Assembly: GCF_001482405.1 (NCBI RefSeq)
Contig: NZ_LPXO01000005.1
Span: 186,001 to 250,000, forward strand
Direction: 5' to 3'
Source of the DNA: Pseudoponticoccus marisrubri
Lineage (GTDB): Bacteria; Pseudomonadota; Alphaproteobacteria; Rhodobacterales; Rhodobacteraceae
DNA length: 64,000 nt
Made by a program: the position numbers and the translations under genes. The notes under the pieces were generated by a model. The model worked only from the letters and a program-made list of their open reading frames with translations. It had not been told where the DNA came from and searched no databases. Below, in pieces: positions 26,606 through 35,238 of this stretch. How positions within the stretch are numbered: position 1 is the first letter of the stretch; each line of letters begins with the position of its first letter.

Positions 26606-27157
26606 ATGCGCCGTCTCCTCGACCGTCTCTACGCGGCCGCGCTGTGGCTGGCCGCGATCACTTTCGCGCTGATCGCGGTGCTGGTGCTGGCCCAGATCCT
26701 CGGCCGGCTGACCGATCGCGTCGCACGGCTGCTGGAGCTGCCGCCGCCCGGGCTGACCATCCCGTCGCTGGCCGAGTTCGGCGCTTTCCTGTTCACCGGC
26801 GCGGTCTTCCTGGGCCTGGCCGGGACGCTTCAGGCGGGCAGCCACGTGCGGGTCAAGCTGCTGATCCGCTCGCTGCCCGAGGCGGTGGCGCGCTGGCTGG
26901 GCGCGCTGGTCTGCCTTGGCGCCGCCGGCCTTGCCGTCTTCGCCACCTGGTCGAGCGGGCTGCAGGTGGCCGACAGCATCGCCTTCGATTCCGTCAGCTA
27001 CGGGATGATCCCGATCCCGCTGGCCATCCCGCAGGGGGTGATGACCGCGGGGCTGGCGCTGTTCACCGTGGCGCTGGTCGATTCCGCCGTCACGCTGGCC
27101 ACGGGCGGTCAGCCCGGCTTCGACGCGGCCGAGACACGCACCGAGCGGGGGGACTGA
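26606..27157 (+). CDS. TRAP transporter small permease (DctQ family)
   Basis: A 183-residue inner-membrane protein with four predicted helices, starting with YAAALWLAAITFALIAVLVL. The family segment AEFGAFLFTGAVFLGLAGTL is near residue 55. I chose ATG 26606, behind AGGAAGGG; the upstream open frame overlaps dctP and the hairpin. Its stop overlaps the dctM start (TGATG). Confidence 0.92.
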   Translation: MRRLLDRLYAAALWLAAITFALIAVLVLAQILGRLTDRVARLLELPPPGLTIPSLAEFGAFLFTGAVFLGLAGTLQAGSHVRVKLLIRSLPEAVARWLGALVCLGAAGLAVFATWSSGLQVADSIAFDSVSYGMIPIPLAIPQGVMTAGLALFTVALVDSAVTLATGGQPGFDAAETRTERGD

Positions 27158-28461
27158 TGGAGATCGCGACGCTTGCACCGATCCTGCTGGTGGTCCTGTT
27201 CGGCGCGCTGGCGCTGGGACTCTGGGTGGGGTTCGCCCTGATCGCCGTGGGGCTGGTGGCGATGATCCTCGCCGCACCGGCCCCGGCGGAGCTGGTCTTT
27301 GCCACCAAGGTCTGGGGCGGGCTGTCGGTCTGGGGCCTGACCGCGCTGCCCATGTTCATCTGGATGGGCGAGATCCTCGTCCGCTCGCGCCTGTCCTCGG
27401 ACATGTTCTCGGGGCTGGCGCCCTTCACCGCGCGGCTGCCCGGCAAGCTCTTGCATGTCAACGTGCTGGCCTGCGGGCTGTTCGCGGCGGTCTCGGGCTC
27501 GTCGGCGGCCACCACGGCCACGATCGGGCGTATGTCTCTGCCCGAGCTGAAGGCGCGCGGCTATGACGAGCGCATGGCCATCGGCAGCCTGGCCGGTGCG
27601 GGCACCTTCGGCTTCCTGATCCCGCCCTCGATCATCCTGATCGTCTATGGCGCCGCGACCGAGCAGTCGATCGCGCGGCTCTTCCTGGCCGGCGTGCTGC
27701 CGGGCGCGCTGCTGGCGGCGCTGTTCATCGGCTGGATCATGATCTGGTCGCTCATGAATGCCGAGCGCATGCCCGAGGCCGAGCCGCCCACCGACCGGCG
27801 CGAGGCACTGCGCGCCATGTCGCGGCTGCTCCCGGTGGTGGGGCTTATCGTGGCGGTGATCGGCTCGATCTATCTTGGCATCGCCAGCCCGACCGAGGCG
27901 GCGGTGATCGGCGTCACCGGCGCGCTCATCCTTGCCGGCGCCACCGGCGCACTGTCCTGGGCGGGGCTGGCCGACAGCCTGCGCGCGGCCACGGTGACCA
28001 CCTGCATGATCGCCTTCATCCTGGCCGGCGCATCCTTCCTGACCGTGGCAATGGGCTATACCGGCATCCCGCGCGAACTGGCCCGCATGATCGGCGAGAT
28101 GGGCCTGTCGCAATACCAGCTTCTGGCCATGCTGACCGTGTTCTTCATCGTGATGGGCATGTTCCTCGACGGGATCTCGATCGTGGTGCTGACCGTGTCG
28201 ATCTTCCTGCCCATGGTGACGGCGGCGGGGATCGACCCGATCTGGTTCGGCATCTTCCTTGTCCTCGTCGTCGAGATGAGCCAGATCACCCCGCCGGTCG
28301 GCTTCAACCTGTTCGTGATCCAGACCATCACCGGGCGCGACATCTTTGCCGTCGCGCGCTATGCCATCCCCTTCTTCCTCCTGCTGGTGCTGGCCACGGC
28401 GATCCTGTCGGTCTTCCCCGGGATCGCGCTGTGGCTGCCCTCGACCATGATGTCCCGATGA
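27157..28461 (+). CDS. TRAP transporter large permease (DctM family)
   Basis: A 434-residue inner-membrane transporter with about 12 helices, starting with LAPILLVVLFGALALGLWVG. The family signatures AAVSGSSAATTATIGRMSLP near residue 110 and GTFGFLIPPSIILIVYG near residue 150 are present, as is EMSQITPPVGFNLFVIQ near the C-terminus. It moves the DctP-bound organic acid with sodium. Its 3' end overlaps the MarR-like gene by 4 bases. Confidence 0.94.
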   Translation: MEIATLAPILLVVLFGALALGLWVGFALIAVGLVAMILAAPAPAELVFATKVWGGLSVWGLTALPMFIWMGEILVRSRLSSDMFSGLAPFTARLPGKLLHVNVLACGLFAAVSGSSAATTATIGRMSLPELKARGYDERMAIGSLAGAGTFGFLIPPSIILIVYGAATEQSIARLFLAGVLPGALLAALFIGWIMIWSLMNAERMPEAEPPTDRREALRAMSRLLPVVGLIVAVIGSIYLGIASPTEAAVIGVTGALILAGATGALSWAGLADSLRAATVTTCMIAFILAGASFLTVAMGYTGIPRELARMIGEMGLSQYQLLAMLTVFFIVMGMFLDGISIVVLTVSIFLPMVTAAGIDPIWFGIFLVLVVEMSQITPPVGFNLFVIQTITGRDIFAVARYAIPFFLLLVLATAILSVFPGIALWLPSTMMSR

Positions 28462-28982
28462 CCAACCCCGACCAGACCGGAATCGGCCCCATCGTCAGCT
28501 CGTCTCACCTGGCGCAGTCGCGCCTGCCCGAGCTGTCCGAGGTCGAATACGCCCTGACCATGACCAACCATGCCTTTCACCGCTGGATCACGCGCTGCAT
28601 GGACGCGGCCGGCGCGCCGGGCATGGCGCCGCTGGAGGTGCTGATCCTGCACCAGGTCAACCACCGCGACCGCGAGAAGACGCTGGCCGATATCCGGCTG
28701 GTGCTGCATATCGAGGATACGCACCTGATCACCTACGCGCTGCGCAAGCTGTCCGAACGCGGGCTGGTGCGCACGGCGCGCAAGGGCAAGGAAAAGGTCG
28801 TGGGCATCACCGAGGCGGGCCGGGCGCTCTGCGACCGCTACCGCGAGGTGCGCGAGGCGCTGCTGGTCGATCTTGCGCAGGAGCTGGGATTCCGCCCCGA
28901 AGAGATGTCGCGGCTGGCGGCCCTGCTGCGGGCGATCTCGGGCAGCTACGATCACGCCGCGCGGGCGGCCACCACGATTTGA
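28458..28982 (+). CDS. MarR-like winged-helix regulator
   Basis: A 174-residue predicted DNA-binding protein. The central segment MAPLEVLILHQVNHRDREKT, then IEDTHLITYALRKLSERGLV near residue 95, fits the recognition part of a MarR-type winged helix, and the wing contains RKGKEKVVGITEAG. I chose ATG 28458 (MTNPDQTG), which overlaps the dctM stop. It is coupled to the TRAP operon and is the likely reader of the nested palindrome upstream of dctP. Effector unknown. Confidence 0.8.
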   Translation: MTNPDQTGIGPIVSSSHLAQSRLPELSEVEYALTMTNHAFHRWITRCMDAAGAPGMAPLEVLILHQVNHRDREKTLADIRLVLHIEDTHLITYALRKLSERGLVRTARKGKEKVVGITEAGRALCDRYREVREALLVDLAQELGFRPEEMSRLAALLRAISGSYDHAARAATTI

Positions 28983-29896
28983 GCCTCTTTGCCGCCCTGT
29001 CCGCATGGGGGCGCTGGTTGCTGGTGGCCGGGCTGCTGGTGGGTATCGCGCTGCCGCAGCTGGCCCGCGTCATGGCGCCGGCCATCGTGCCCTTCATCGC
29101 GGTGATGCTCTGCTTGGCCGCGTTGCGCGAGGGGCCGCTGGCCGCCATGCCGCGCCGCGATGCGCTGCCCCGCACGCTGCTGGCGGCGGTCACGCTGCAA
29201 TGCCTGCTGCCGCTGAGCGTGGGTGGGCTGCTCTGGGCGCTGGGATGGATGGGCCACCCGCTGGCCGTGGCCGCGGTGCTGGCGATGGCCGCCTCGCCGA
29301 TCACCGGCTCGCCGGGGCTGGCCGCGATGTCGGGCGCGGATGTGGGCGCCTCGCTGCGGCAATTGTCGCTGGGCACCGCGCTGCTGCCGCTGACCGCGGC
29401 GCCGGTCTTTGCGCTGCTGCCGATCTTTCCCGACCCCGCCGCGCTGCTGGGCGCGGTGGGACGCCTGCTGGTCATTGTGCTGCTGGCCGGCGGGCTGGCG
29501 GCGCTGCTCCGCCGGGCCGTGCCGCGGCTGGCCGCGCCGCAGACGCGGCCCGCGCTGGACGGGGCGATGGCGCTGGCCATGGCGCTGGTGGTGATCGGGT
29601 TGATGTCGGAAATCGGCCCCGGGCTGATCCATACGCCGGGTTTGCTGGCGCGGACCTTCCTGTTTGCCGTCGGGCTCTACCTGTTCCAGAGCCTCGGCGC
29701 GTGGCTGGCAACGCGGCGCGCCCTGCCGGCCGGCGAGGCCGCGACCACCGCGATTGCCGCCGGCAACCGCAACCTCGCGCTGTTCCTGACCGCCGTGCCG
29801 CCCGAGGTGTTCGCGCCGCTCATGGTCTTTGTCGGCTGCTACCAGATCCCGATGTACCTGACACCGTTCCTCGTGGCGCGCCTGACCCGCGGCTGA
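28979..29896 (+). CDS. Membrane transporter, BASS-like (bile acid:sodium symporter fold)
   Basis: A 305-residue very hydrophobic protein with about nine or ten helices. The segments AAVLAMAASPITGSPGLAAM and AIAAGNRNLALFLTAVP resemble the crossing-helix motifs of BASS-type symporters. Translation seems to start at TTG 28979, which overlaps the stop of the MarR-like gene; no clear ribosome binding site is seen, so coupling is likely. It is the last gene of the TRAP operon. It could export or import a product of the pathway; direction and substrate are unknown. Confidence 0.65.
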   Translation: MSLFAALSAWGRWLLVAGLLVGIALPQLARVMAPAIVPFIAVMLCLAALREGPLAAMPRRDALPRTLLAAVTLQCLLPLSVGGLLWALGWMGHPLAVAAVLAMAASPITGSPGLAAMSGADVGASLRQLSLGTALLPLTAAPVFALLPIFPDPAALLGAVGRLLVIVLLAGGLAALLRRAVPRLAAPQTRPALDGAMALAMALVVIGLMSEIGPGLIHTPGLLARTFLFAVGLYLFQSLGAWLATRRALPAGEAATTAIAAGNRNLALFLTAVPPEVFAPLMVFVGCYQIPMYLTPFLVARLTRG

Positions 29897-29900
29897 GATG

Positions 29901-29925
29901 CGCCCGGACCGCGCGGGTCCGGGCG
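29901..29925. terminator. Bidirectional hairpin between convergent operons
   Basis: CGCCCGGACC (29901-29910) pairs perfectly with GGTCCGGGCG (29916-29925) around a 5-base loop. It lies between the plus-strand BASS-like gene and the minus-strand ATPase gene. No T run follows, so it may act as a stem-only or Rho-assisted terminator. Confidence 0.65.
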
Positions 29926-29933
29926 CGTCCACA

Positions 29934-31019
29934 TCAGTCGTTCAGCACCGCCATGTTGTCGGCCTCCCAGCCGATCCAGACCGGGTCGTTGCCCACGGAC
30001 TGGCCGGTCTCGGCATCGACATAGGCCTTGAGCAGCGCGTCGCCCTTGTCGCCCACGGCGATCTGCATCGACATGCGCGAGCCGAGGAAGGTCTTGGAGA
30101 CGACGCGCCCCTGCACGGCATTGGCCGTCTGCGGGCGCTCGGCATGGAAGCCCAGCTTTTCCAGCCGGACCGAGGCGGTGATCGGCTGGCCCTCGCCGGG
30201 GACGCGGGCCGGGGCCTTGCCCTTCAGCGTGGTGCCTTCCCAGTCCATGACGACCTTGTCGCCCTCGGTGCCGCGCACATGGCCCGACAGCAGGTTGGTC
30301 TCGCCGATGAACTCGGCCACGAAGCGGCTGGCGGGGCGGAAATAGAGCTCTTCCGGCGTGCCGTCCTGCTCGACCCGGCCCTTGTTCATCACCACGATCC
30401 GGTCGGACATGGTCAGCGCCTCTTCCTGGTCATGGGTGACGAAGAAGAAGGTCTTGTGCGTGCGGCGCTGGATCGACTTGAGCTCTTGCTGGACCTGGCC
30501 GCGCAGCTTGGCATCCAGCGCGCCCAGCGGCTCGTCCAGCAGCAGCAGCGCCGGATCGGGCGCCAATGCGCGGGCCAGCGCCACGCGCTGGCGCTGGCCG
30601 CCCGAAAGCTGCAGCGGGTAGCGCGACCCGAAGGCGTCCAGCTCGAGGAAAGACATGATCTCGTCCGAGCGGCGCTTGATGTCCGCCTTGCCCATGCCCT
30701 TCAGCTCCAGCCCGAAGGCGATGTTCTGCGCCACGGTCATGTGCGGGAACAGCGCGTAGTCCTGGAAGACCATGTTGACATTGCGCCGTTCGGGCGGCTG
30801 GCCGGTCACGTCCTCGCCGTCGAGGATCACGCGCCCCTTGGTGGGGCGTTCGAACCCGCCCAGGATGCGCAGCGTGGTGGACTTGCCGCAACCCGAGGGG
30901 CCGAGGAAGGTCACGAACTCGCCCTGCGCGATGTCCAGCGTCAGGTCCTGCAGGGCGACGGTCTCTCCGAAATGCTTGGACAGACCCTCGATGCGGACAA
31001 GCGGTGTCTGGTCGGTCAT
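29934..31019 (-). CDS. ABC transporter ATP-binding protein (PotA-like)
   Basis: A 361-residue ATPase of the polyamine/opine/iron importer group. It has Walker A FLGPSGCGKSTTLR near residue 38, the signature LSGGQRQRVALARALA, Walker B LLLLDEPLGALD and the H-loop FVTHDQEEAL. The C-terminal 100 residues form a TOBE-type regulatory domain. Last gene of the five-gene operon headed by the opine-dehydrogenase-like gene, 3 bases after the permease stop. Confidence 0.92.
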   Translation of the reverse strand: MTDQTPLVRIEGLSKHFGETVALQDLTLDIAQGEFVTFLGPSGCGKSTTLRILGGFERPTKGRVILDGEDVTGQPPERRNVNMVFQDYALFPHMTVAQNIAFGLELKGMGKADIKRRSDEIMSFLELDAFGSRYPLQLSGGQRQRVALARALAPDPALLLLDEPLGALDAKLRGQVQQELKSIQRRTHKTFFFVTHDQEEALTMSDRIVVMNKGRVEQDGTPEELYFRPASRFVAEFIGETNLLSGHVRGTEGDKVVMDWEGTTLKGKAPARVPGEGQPITASVRLEKLGFHAERPQTANAVQGRVVSKTFLGSRMSMQIAVGDKGDALLKAYVDAETGQSVGNDPVWIGWEADNMAVLND

Positions 31020-31022
31020 GGC

Positions 31023-31826
31023 TCAGTTTTCCTTGTTCATGCGGCGCGTGAAGCGCTCGGCCCAGATGCCGATGGCGGCGGTCAGGACCAGCGCCACGGT
31101 GGCAATGGCGTTGATTTCCGGGCTCATGCCCGAGCGCAGCTTGGCGAAGATCAGAACCGGCAGCGTGGGATCGTAACCGCCCAGGAAGAAGGAGCGCACG
31201 AAATCGTCGAAGGACAGCAGCAGGCAGAAGATCGACGCACCCAGGATGGCCGGCACGAGATAGGGCAGGGTGATCCGCATGAAGGCGACCAGCGGGTCGG
31301 CGCCCAGGTCGCGGGCGGCCTCGATCTGGCTTTTCGGCAGGGTGGACAGGCGTGCCATGACCACCAGCACCACGAAGGGCACGTTGTGCACCGCGTGGGC
31401 CCAGATGATCGCGCCCATGCCGGGCTCGATTCCGAGGTAGCGGGCATAGATGCGGAAGGCGATGGCCGAGATGATGCCCGGCACCAGCGCCGGCAGTACG
31501 GTCAGGCCGAAGGTCACGCCGCGGCCCGTGAACTTGCGCCCCTCCAGCAGCACCGCGATCCAGGTGCCCACGAAGATCGAGATCAGCGTCGAGAGCACCG
31601 CGATGGCCACGGAATAGCCGAAGGTCGAGATCACCTCGGCATCGGCGAAGACCCCGGTATACCAGTCCAGCGTCCAGGAGCGGATCGGGAAGCCGATGAA
31701 CTTGCTGTCCTTGAAGCCCATCAGGACCATCAGGATCAGCGGCACGAAGACGTAGAGCACGAAGGCCCAGTAGATGCAGGCAAGGAAGATCCGGTTGCCG
31801 CGGAACAGTTCGGGACGGTTGTTCAT
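31023..31826 (-). CDS. ABC transporter permease (PotC-like)
   Basis: A 267-residue permease with about six helices, the first being FLACIYWAFVLYVFVPLILM. The EAA loop is in SQIEAARDLGADPLVAFMRI near residue 165. I chose ATG 31826, which overlaps the PotB-like stop by 4 bases; the longer frame to 31931 is a shadow. Inner-membrane half of a polyamine/opine-type importer. Confidence 0.92.
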   Translation of the reverse strand: MNNRPELFRGNRIFLACIYWAFVLYVFVPLILMVLMGFKDSKFIGFPIRSWTLDWYTGVFADAEVISTFGYSVAIAVLSTLISIFVGTWIAVLLEGRKFTGRGVTFGLTVLPALVPGIISAIAFRIYARYLGIEPGMGAIIWAHAVHNVPFVVLVVMARLSTLPKSQIEAARDLGADPLVAFMRITLPYLVPAILGASIFCLLLSFDDFVRSFFLGGYDPTLPVLIFAKLRSGMSPEINAIATVALVLTAAIGIWAERFTRRMNKEN

Positions 31827-32809
31827 GTCCGGTCTCCCTTGCGCAGGGCGTTCATCAGCCTCTGGAAGGCGGCGGTGATGACCAGGGCGGCGGCGAACAT
31901 GATCGTGGCAAAGGCCGCGCCGGTGGGCCATTCATCCCCGGCCACGTGGAAAAAGCCTGCAATGGTTTCGGCAAAGACGGTGGTGGAGGGCCCGCCCAGC
32001 AGGATCGGCGTGGCGTAGAAGCCCGTCGAGATCAGGAAGACCAGCGTGCAGCCCGAGGAAATCCCCTCGATCGTCATGGGTAGCGAGATGCGCCGGAACC
32101 GGGTCCAGGCACCGGCGCCCAGGTCGGCGGCGGCCTCGTTCATGCTCTTGGGCAGTTTCTCGAGCGCGGAATAGAGCGGCAGCAGCATGTAGAGGGCGGT
32201 CAGGTAGACGATGCCGACGCCCATGGAAAAGCTGGTATACATGAAGGGGATCGGCCGGTCGATCAGGCCGAAGAAGCGCAGCACCATGTTCACCGCGCCG
32301 GTATTGCCCAGCAGGATCATGATCGCATAGGTGCGCACGATTTCGCCCACCCAGAACGGGATCAGCAGCAGCAGCAGGAACAGCATCTGGTTGCGGCGGC
32401 TGACATGGCGCGCCAGGAAATAGGCCACCGGGTAGGTGATCACCAGCGTGCAGAAGGTGAAGACCGCGGCAAAGGTCAGGGTCCGGAAGAACGGCATCCA
32501 GAAGATGCTGTCGCCGAAGAACCGGGCATAGTTTTCAAGGGTGAAGCTCTGCTCGACCCCGGGGGCGACCGGGTAGGCGTCGGTCAGCGACACGCGAAGC
32601 ATCTGCAGCATCGGGCCCAGGTGCTGGGTCAGCACCCAGAGGATCGGGAAGGCGGCGAGGATCGCGAACTGGCGGCGGGGCGAGGCGGTCGCGATCCGCA
32701 TCAGGACATGATACGGCCCCCAGCCCGTCAACCGGCCCCAGAAGGTCGGATCGGCGGCCGGTCTGGCCCCGGGCCGTCCCTCCCGCTCGGCGGATGCGTC
32801 ATAGGTCAT
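31823..32809 (-). CDS. ABC transporter permease (PotB-like)
   Basis: A 328-residue permease. An N-terminal cytoplasmic arm of about 45 residues precedes the first helix FAILAAFPILWVLTQHLGPM. Five further helices follow, with the EAA loop in SMNEAAADLGAGAWTRFRRI near residue 230. Pairs with the PotC-like subunit. It follows the binding protein gene after an 80-base gap that holds a strong hairpin. Confidence 0.92.
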   Translation of the reverse strand: MTYDASAEREGRPGARPAADPTFWGRLTGWGPYHVLMRIATASPRRQFAILAAFPILWVLTQHLGPMLQMLRVSLTDAYPVAPGVEQSFTLENYARFFGDSIFWMPFFRTLTFAAVFTFCTLVITYPVAYFLARHVSRRNQMLFLLLLLIPFWVGEIVRTYAIMILLGNTGAVNMVLRFFGLIDRPIPFMYTSFSMGVGIVYLTALYMLLPLYSALEKLPKSMNEAAADLGAGAWTRFRRISLPMTIEGISSGCTLVFLISTGFYATPILLGGPSTTVFAETIAGFFHVAGDEWPTGAAFATIMFAAALVITAAFQRLMNALRKGDRT

Positions 32810-32835
32810 GCGGTCTCTTTCAGATCGGCAGGGTC

Positions 32836-32864
32836 CCCGCCCCGCGCGACGGGCGCGGGACGGG
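32836..32864 (-). terminator. Intra-operon hairpin after the polyamine-type binding protein gene
   Basis: Bases 32836-32847 pair with 32853-32864 (12-bp GC stem with one mismatch, 5-base loop). It lies between the binding protein stop and the permease start on the minus strand, the same arrangement as the dctP-dctQ hairpin. It probably limits read-through or protects the upstream mRNA. Confidence 0.6.
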
Positions 32865-32889
32865 AACGGGTTCCGTGAGTGGTGTGGTC

Positions 32890-33999
32890 TCAGGCGGCCT
32901 TGATGGCTTCGACCGCCGGGTCGAGGAGGCTGTATTTCATGTCGTTGGCCTCGGCGCGGAAGAATTGCAGGTTGGCCAGCTGCTCCTCGGGGAACGAGGT
33001 CGACTTCTTCTCGAGCTCGGTCAGGTACTGATCGGCGCCCTTGTAGGTCGAGATGAAGCCCGATGCCTTGGTCATCGACGCGCCGATCTCGGGCGAGGCG
33101 AGGATCGCGTCGAGGAAGGTATAGGCATTGTCCACGTTGGGCGCGTTGTTGGCGATGTTGTAGGTGTAGACAAAGCCGTAGGAGCCCTCGCGCGGGATGG
33201 TCATGCCCAGCGGGAAGCCGTCATTGATCAGCGCCGCGGCGGGGCCGTTCCAGGAATGGCCCAGCACGATGTCCTGGTTGACCATCATCTGCTGGAACTC
33301 GGCGCCGCCGTCATAGTACTTGCGCACCAGCGGCTTGTGCTCGATCAGGAACTGCTTGGCCTCTTCGACGATCTGGGCGGCCTTTTCGGGATCGTCCATG
33401 TAGGCGACCATGTTGCCGTCATAGCCCATCATCAGCATGACGATGCTCATCATGTCCTGGATGATGTAGGCGGTCTGGCCGCTGTACTTCTCGCTGAACA
33501 GCGTGTCCCAGGTCAGGGCCTCTTCCTCGGTCACGTAATCGGTGTTGTAGGACAGCACCTCCATGCCCGACAGGATCGGCGCGCCCCACTTGTTGCCGTT
33601 GATCGTGGCCCAGTCGGATTCCGAGAAGGTCGGGTTGATGTTGCCCCAGTTGGACAGCCGGTCGGTGTCCAGCGGCGCCAGCAGCTCGCTGTCGATGAAC
33701 TGCAGGAAGCGGTGACCGGCCACGGTCATGATGTCGACGGTGGGGTTGGGCTGCTCGGCGGCCAGCAGGTTGAACTGCTTGCCCTGGTCGTCGACGAGGC
33801 GGACATTGACCTTGATGCCGGTCTCGGACTCGAACTGCTCCTTGAAGCTTTCGGGCACGAAATCGTTGTAGGTCCAGATGTTCACCTCGCCGCTGCCCTG
33901 CGCCATGGCGCGGCGCAGATAGGCCGGCGAGGCCAGCGCCGCACCCGTGGCGGCGGCGGTGCCGAGGAACCGGCGACGGTTGTAGATCAGTTTGGACAT
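32890..33999 (-). CDS. ABC transporter substrate-binding protein (PotD-like)
   Basis: A 369-residue periplasmic protein. A twin-arginine signal (YNRRRFLGTAAATGAAL) ends near MAQ, followed by the PotD-type opening EVNIWTYNDFVPESFKEQFE. Later segments include NVRLVDDQGKQFNLLAAEQP and GHSWNGPAAALINDGFPLG. I chose ATG 33999. Polyamine, opine and amino acid conjugates are all possible ligands; the opine-dehydrogenase-like gene just upstream in the operon favours a nitrogen-rich conjugate, but this is inference. Confidence 0.9.
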   Translation of the reverse strand: MSKLIYNRRRFLGTAAATGAALASPAYLRRAMAQGSGEVNIWTYNDFVPESFKEQFESETGIKVNVRLVDDQGKQFNLLAAEQPNPTVDIMTVAGHRFLQFIDSELLAPLDTDRLSNWGNINPTFSESDWATINGNKWGAPILSGMEVLSYNTDYVTEEEALTWDTLFSEKYSGQTAYIIQDMMSIVMLMMGYDGNMVAYMDDPEKAAQIVEEAKQFLIEHKPLVRKYYDGGAEFQQMMVNQDIVLGHSWNGPAAALINDGFPLGMTIPREGSYGFVYTYNIANNAPNVDNAYTFLDAILASPEIGASMTKASGFISTYKGADQYLTELEKKSTSFPEEQLANLQFFRAEANDMKYSLLDPAVEAIKAA

Positions 34000-34060
34000 G
34001 GTTGGTCTCCCTGTTGATTTGGTGGTTGGTTTCTTGGTGGTTATTGTCGCGTCATGGCGC

Positions 34061-35158
34061 TCAGGCCCGTTCGGGCTGGCGCAAGAGCCCGGTGCGGGCG
34101 GCGCGCTTGAGATCGTCAAGGCTGTAGCGGTCGAGATCCAGCGCCGCGAGGATCTGGTTCTCGGCCTCGAAATCGCGCCCGTACATGGCCGAGAAGATGC
34201 GGATGCCGGCCTCGTGCAGCGGCGCGGGGTGACCGGTCAACCGGCCAAGCGCCGCGGTCAGCACCAGCCCGTAGGGCACGTCCTCGGTGACATAGCGGCT
34301 GTCGGCGGTGGCCGGGCCGGTGCCGCCATTGCCCTGCGCGTGCATCTGCTGGTTCATCTCGGAAATCGAGGCGATGGGCACGTGGAAGGACAGGTGGAAA
34401 TGCTCGAAGATCGTCTTGACCTCCAGCCCCAGCGCCTGCGCGATCTCCAGCCGCTCGGCGTCCAGCGCCTCGAGCAGGCGGCCCACGGTGGGGGTCACGT
34501 TCTGGCCCTGGCTCCAGGTCTCGCCCCGTTCCATCCGGGTGATGTTACCAAGCGCGATGCCCATGTGGTTCTGCGGGTTGAGGTTGGACAGCGAGATCGC
34601 CAGCAGCCCGTCGCGCGGCTGGAAGCGGTCGCCGAACAGCTCCTGGCAGAGGACCAGCGCAGTGCCCGAGCTTTCCTCGGGCACTGTGCACAGGTCCACG
34701 CGGCTGCGCACCGTGTTGACCTTGACCTCGGTGCCCGATTGCCGCCGCCCGGTGCAGATCGTGGTGCCCCAGGCGGTGATCGGAACGCTGACGCCGCGTG
34801 CCGCCAAAAGCTGCATCAGGTAGACCGCGCCCAGCGAGGCGTGCGACGAGATGATGACGTGATGGCGCGGCTCGAGATGCGGGGCCAGCGCGTCCAGCAC
34901 CGCCTTGTGGCCATAGCCGGGCAGGGCGATGATCAGCACCTCGTTTTCCTGCGCGAGGGCCTGTGCGCTGTCGGCGATGCGCGGGGTCAGCACTGTCTCG
35001 ACCGCGCCGGTGGCGGTGAGCGGCGCGCCCTGCGCCAGCTCGGCCGTGCCCGCGCCCGAGGGCGACCAGAGCATCGGGTCATGGCCCGCCTCGGCCAGCA
35101 CCGCCGCCGTTCCGAACGCGATCGAGCCCGCGCCTGCCAGTCCTACCGTCTTCCCCAC
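34061..35158 (-). CDS. Octopine/nopaline (opine) dehydrogenase family protein
   Basis: A 365-residue NAD(P)-dependent dehydrogenase. The N-terminal Rossmann motif is VGLAGAGSIAFGTAAVLAE. The C-terminal octopine-dehydrogenase domain has NPQNHMGIALGNITRME near residue 210 and RYVTEDVPYGLVL near residue 305, a family signature. I chose GTG 35158 because AAAGGAA lies 5 bases upstream; GTG 35182 is also open. First gene of the operon with the PotABCD-like importer. Opine dehydrogenases join or split an amino acid and a 2-oxo acid, so this may oxidatively cleave an imported opine-like compound. Confidence 0.85.
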   Translation of the reverse strand: MGKTVGLAGAGSIAFGTAAVLAEAGHDPMLWSPSGAGTAELAQGAPLTATGAVETVLTPRIADSAQALAQENEVLIIALPGYGHKAVLDALAPHLEPRHHVIISSHASLGAVYLMQLLAARGVSVPITAWGTTICTGRRQSGTEVKVNTVRSRVDLCTVPEESSGTALVLCQELFGDRFQPRDGLLAISLSNLNPQNHMGIALGNITRMERGETWSQGQNVTPTVGRLLEALDAERLEIAQALGLEVKTIFEHFHLSFHVPIASISEMNQQMHAQGNGGTGPATADSRYVTEDVPYGLVLTAALGRLTGHPAPLHEAGIRIFSAMYGRDFEAENQILAALDLDRYSLDDLKRAARTGLLRQPERA

Positions 35159-35190
35159 GTCGTTCCTTTCCCTTGTCGTCACAACCTTTG

Positions 35191-35203
35191 ATTACATCGT
35201 AAT
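35191..35203. promoter_or_regulatory. Palindrome upstream of the opine dehydrogenase operon
   Basis: ATTAC, ATC, GTAAT: a perfect 13-bp palindrome in an AT-rich 80-base intergenic region, 32 bases upstream of the GTG start. The likely operator of the operon; no regulator gene adjoins it. Confidence 0.45.
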
Positions 35204-35238
35204 AACGGAATTTCATCCGCTATACAGGAAGTCTGCCC

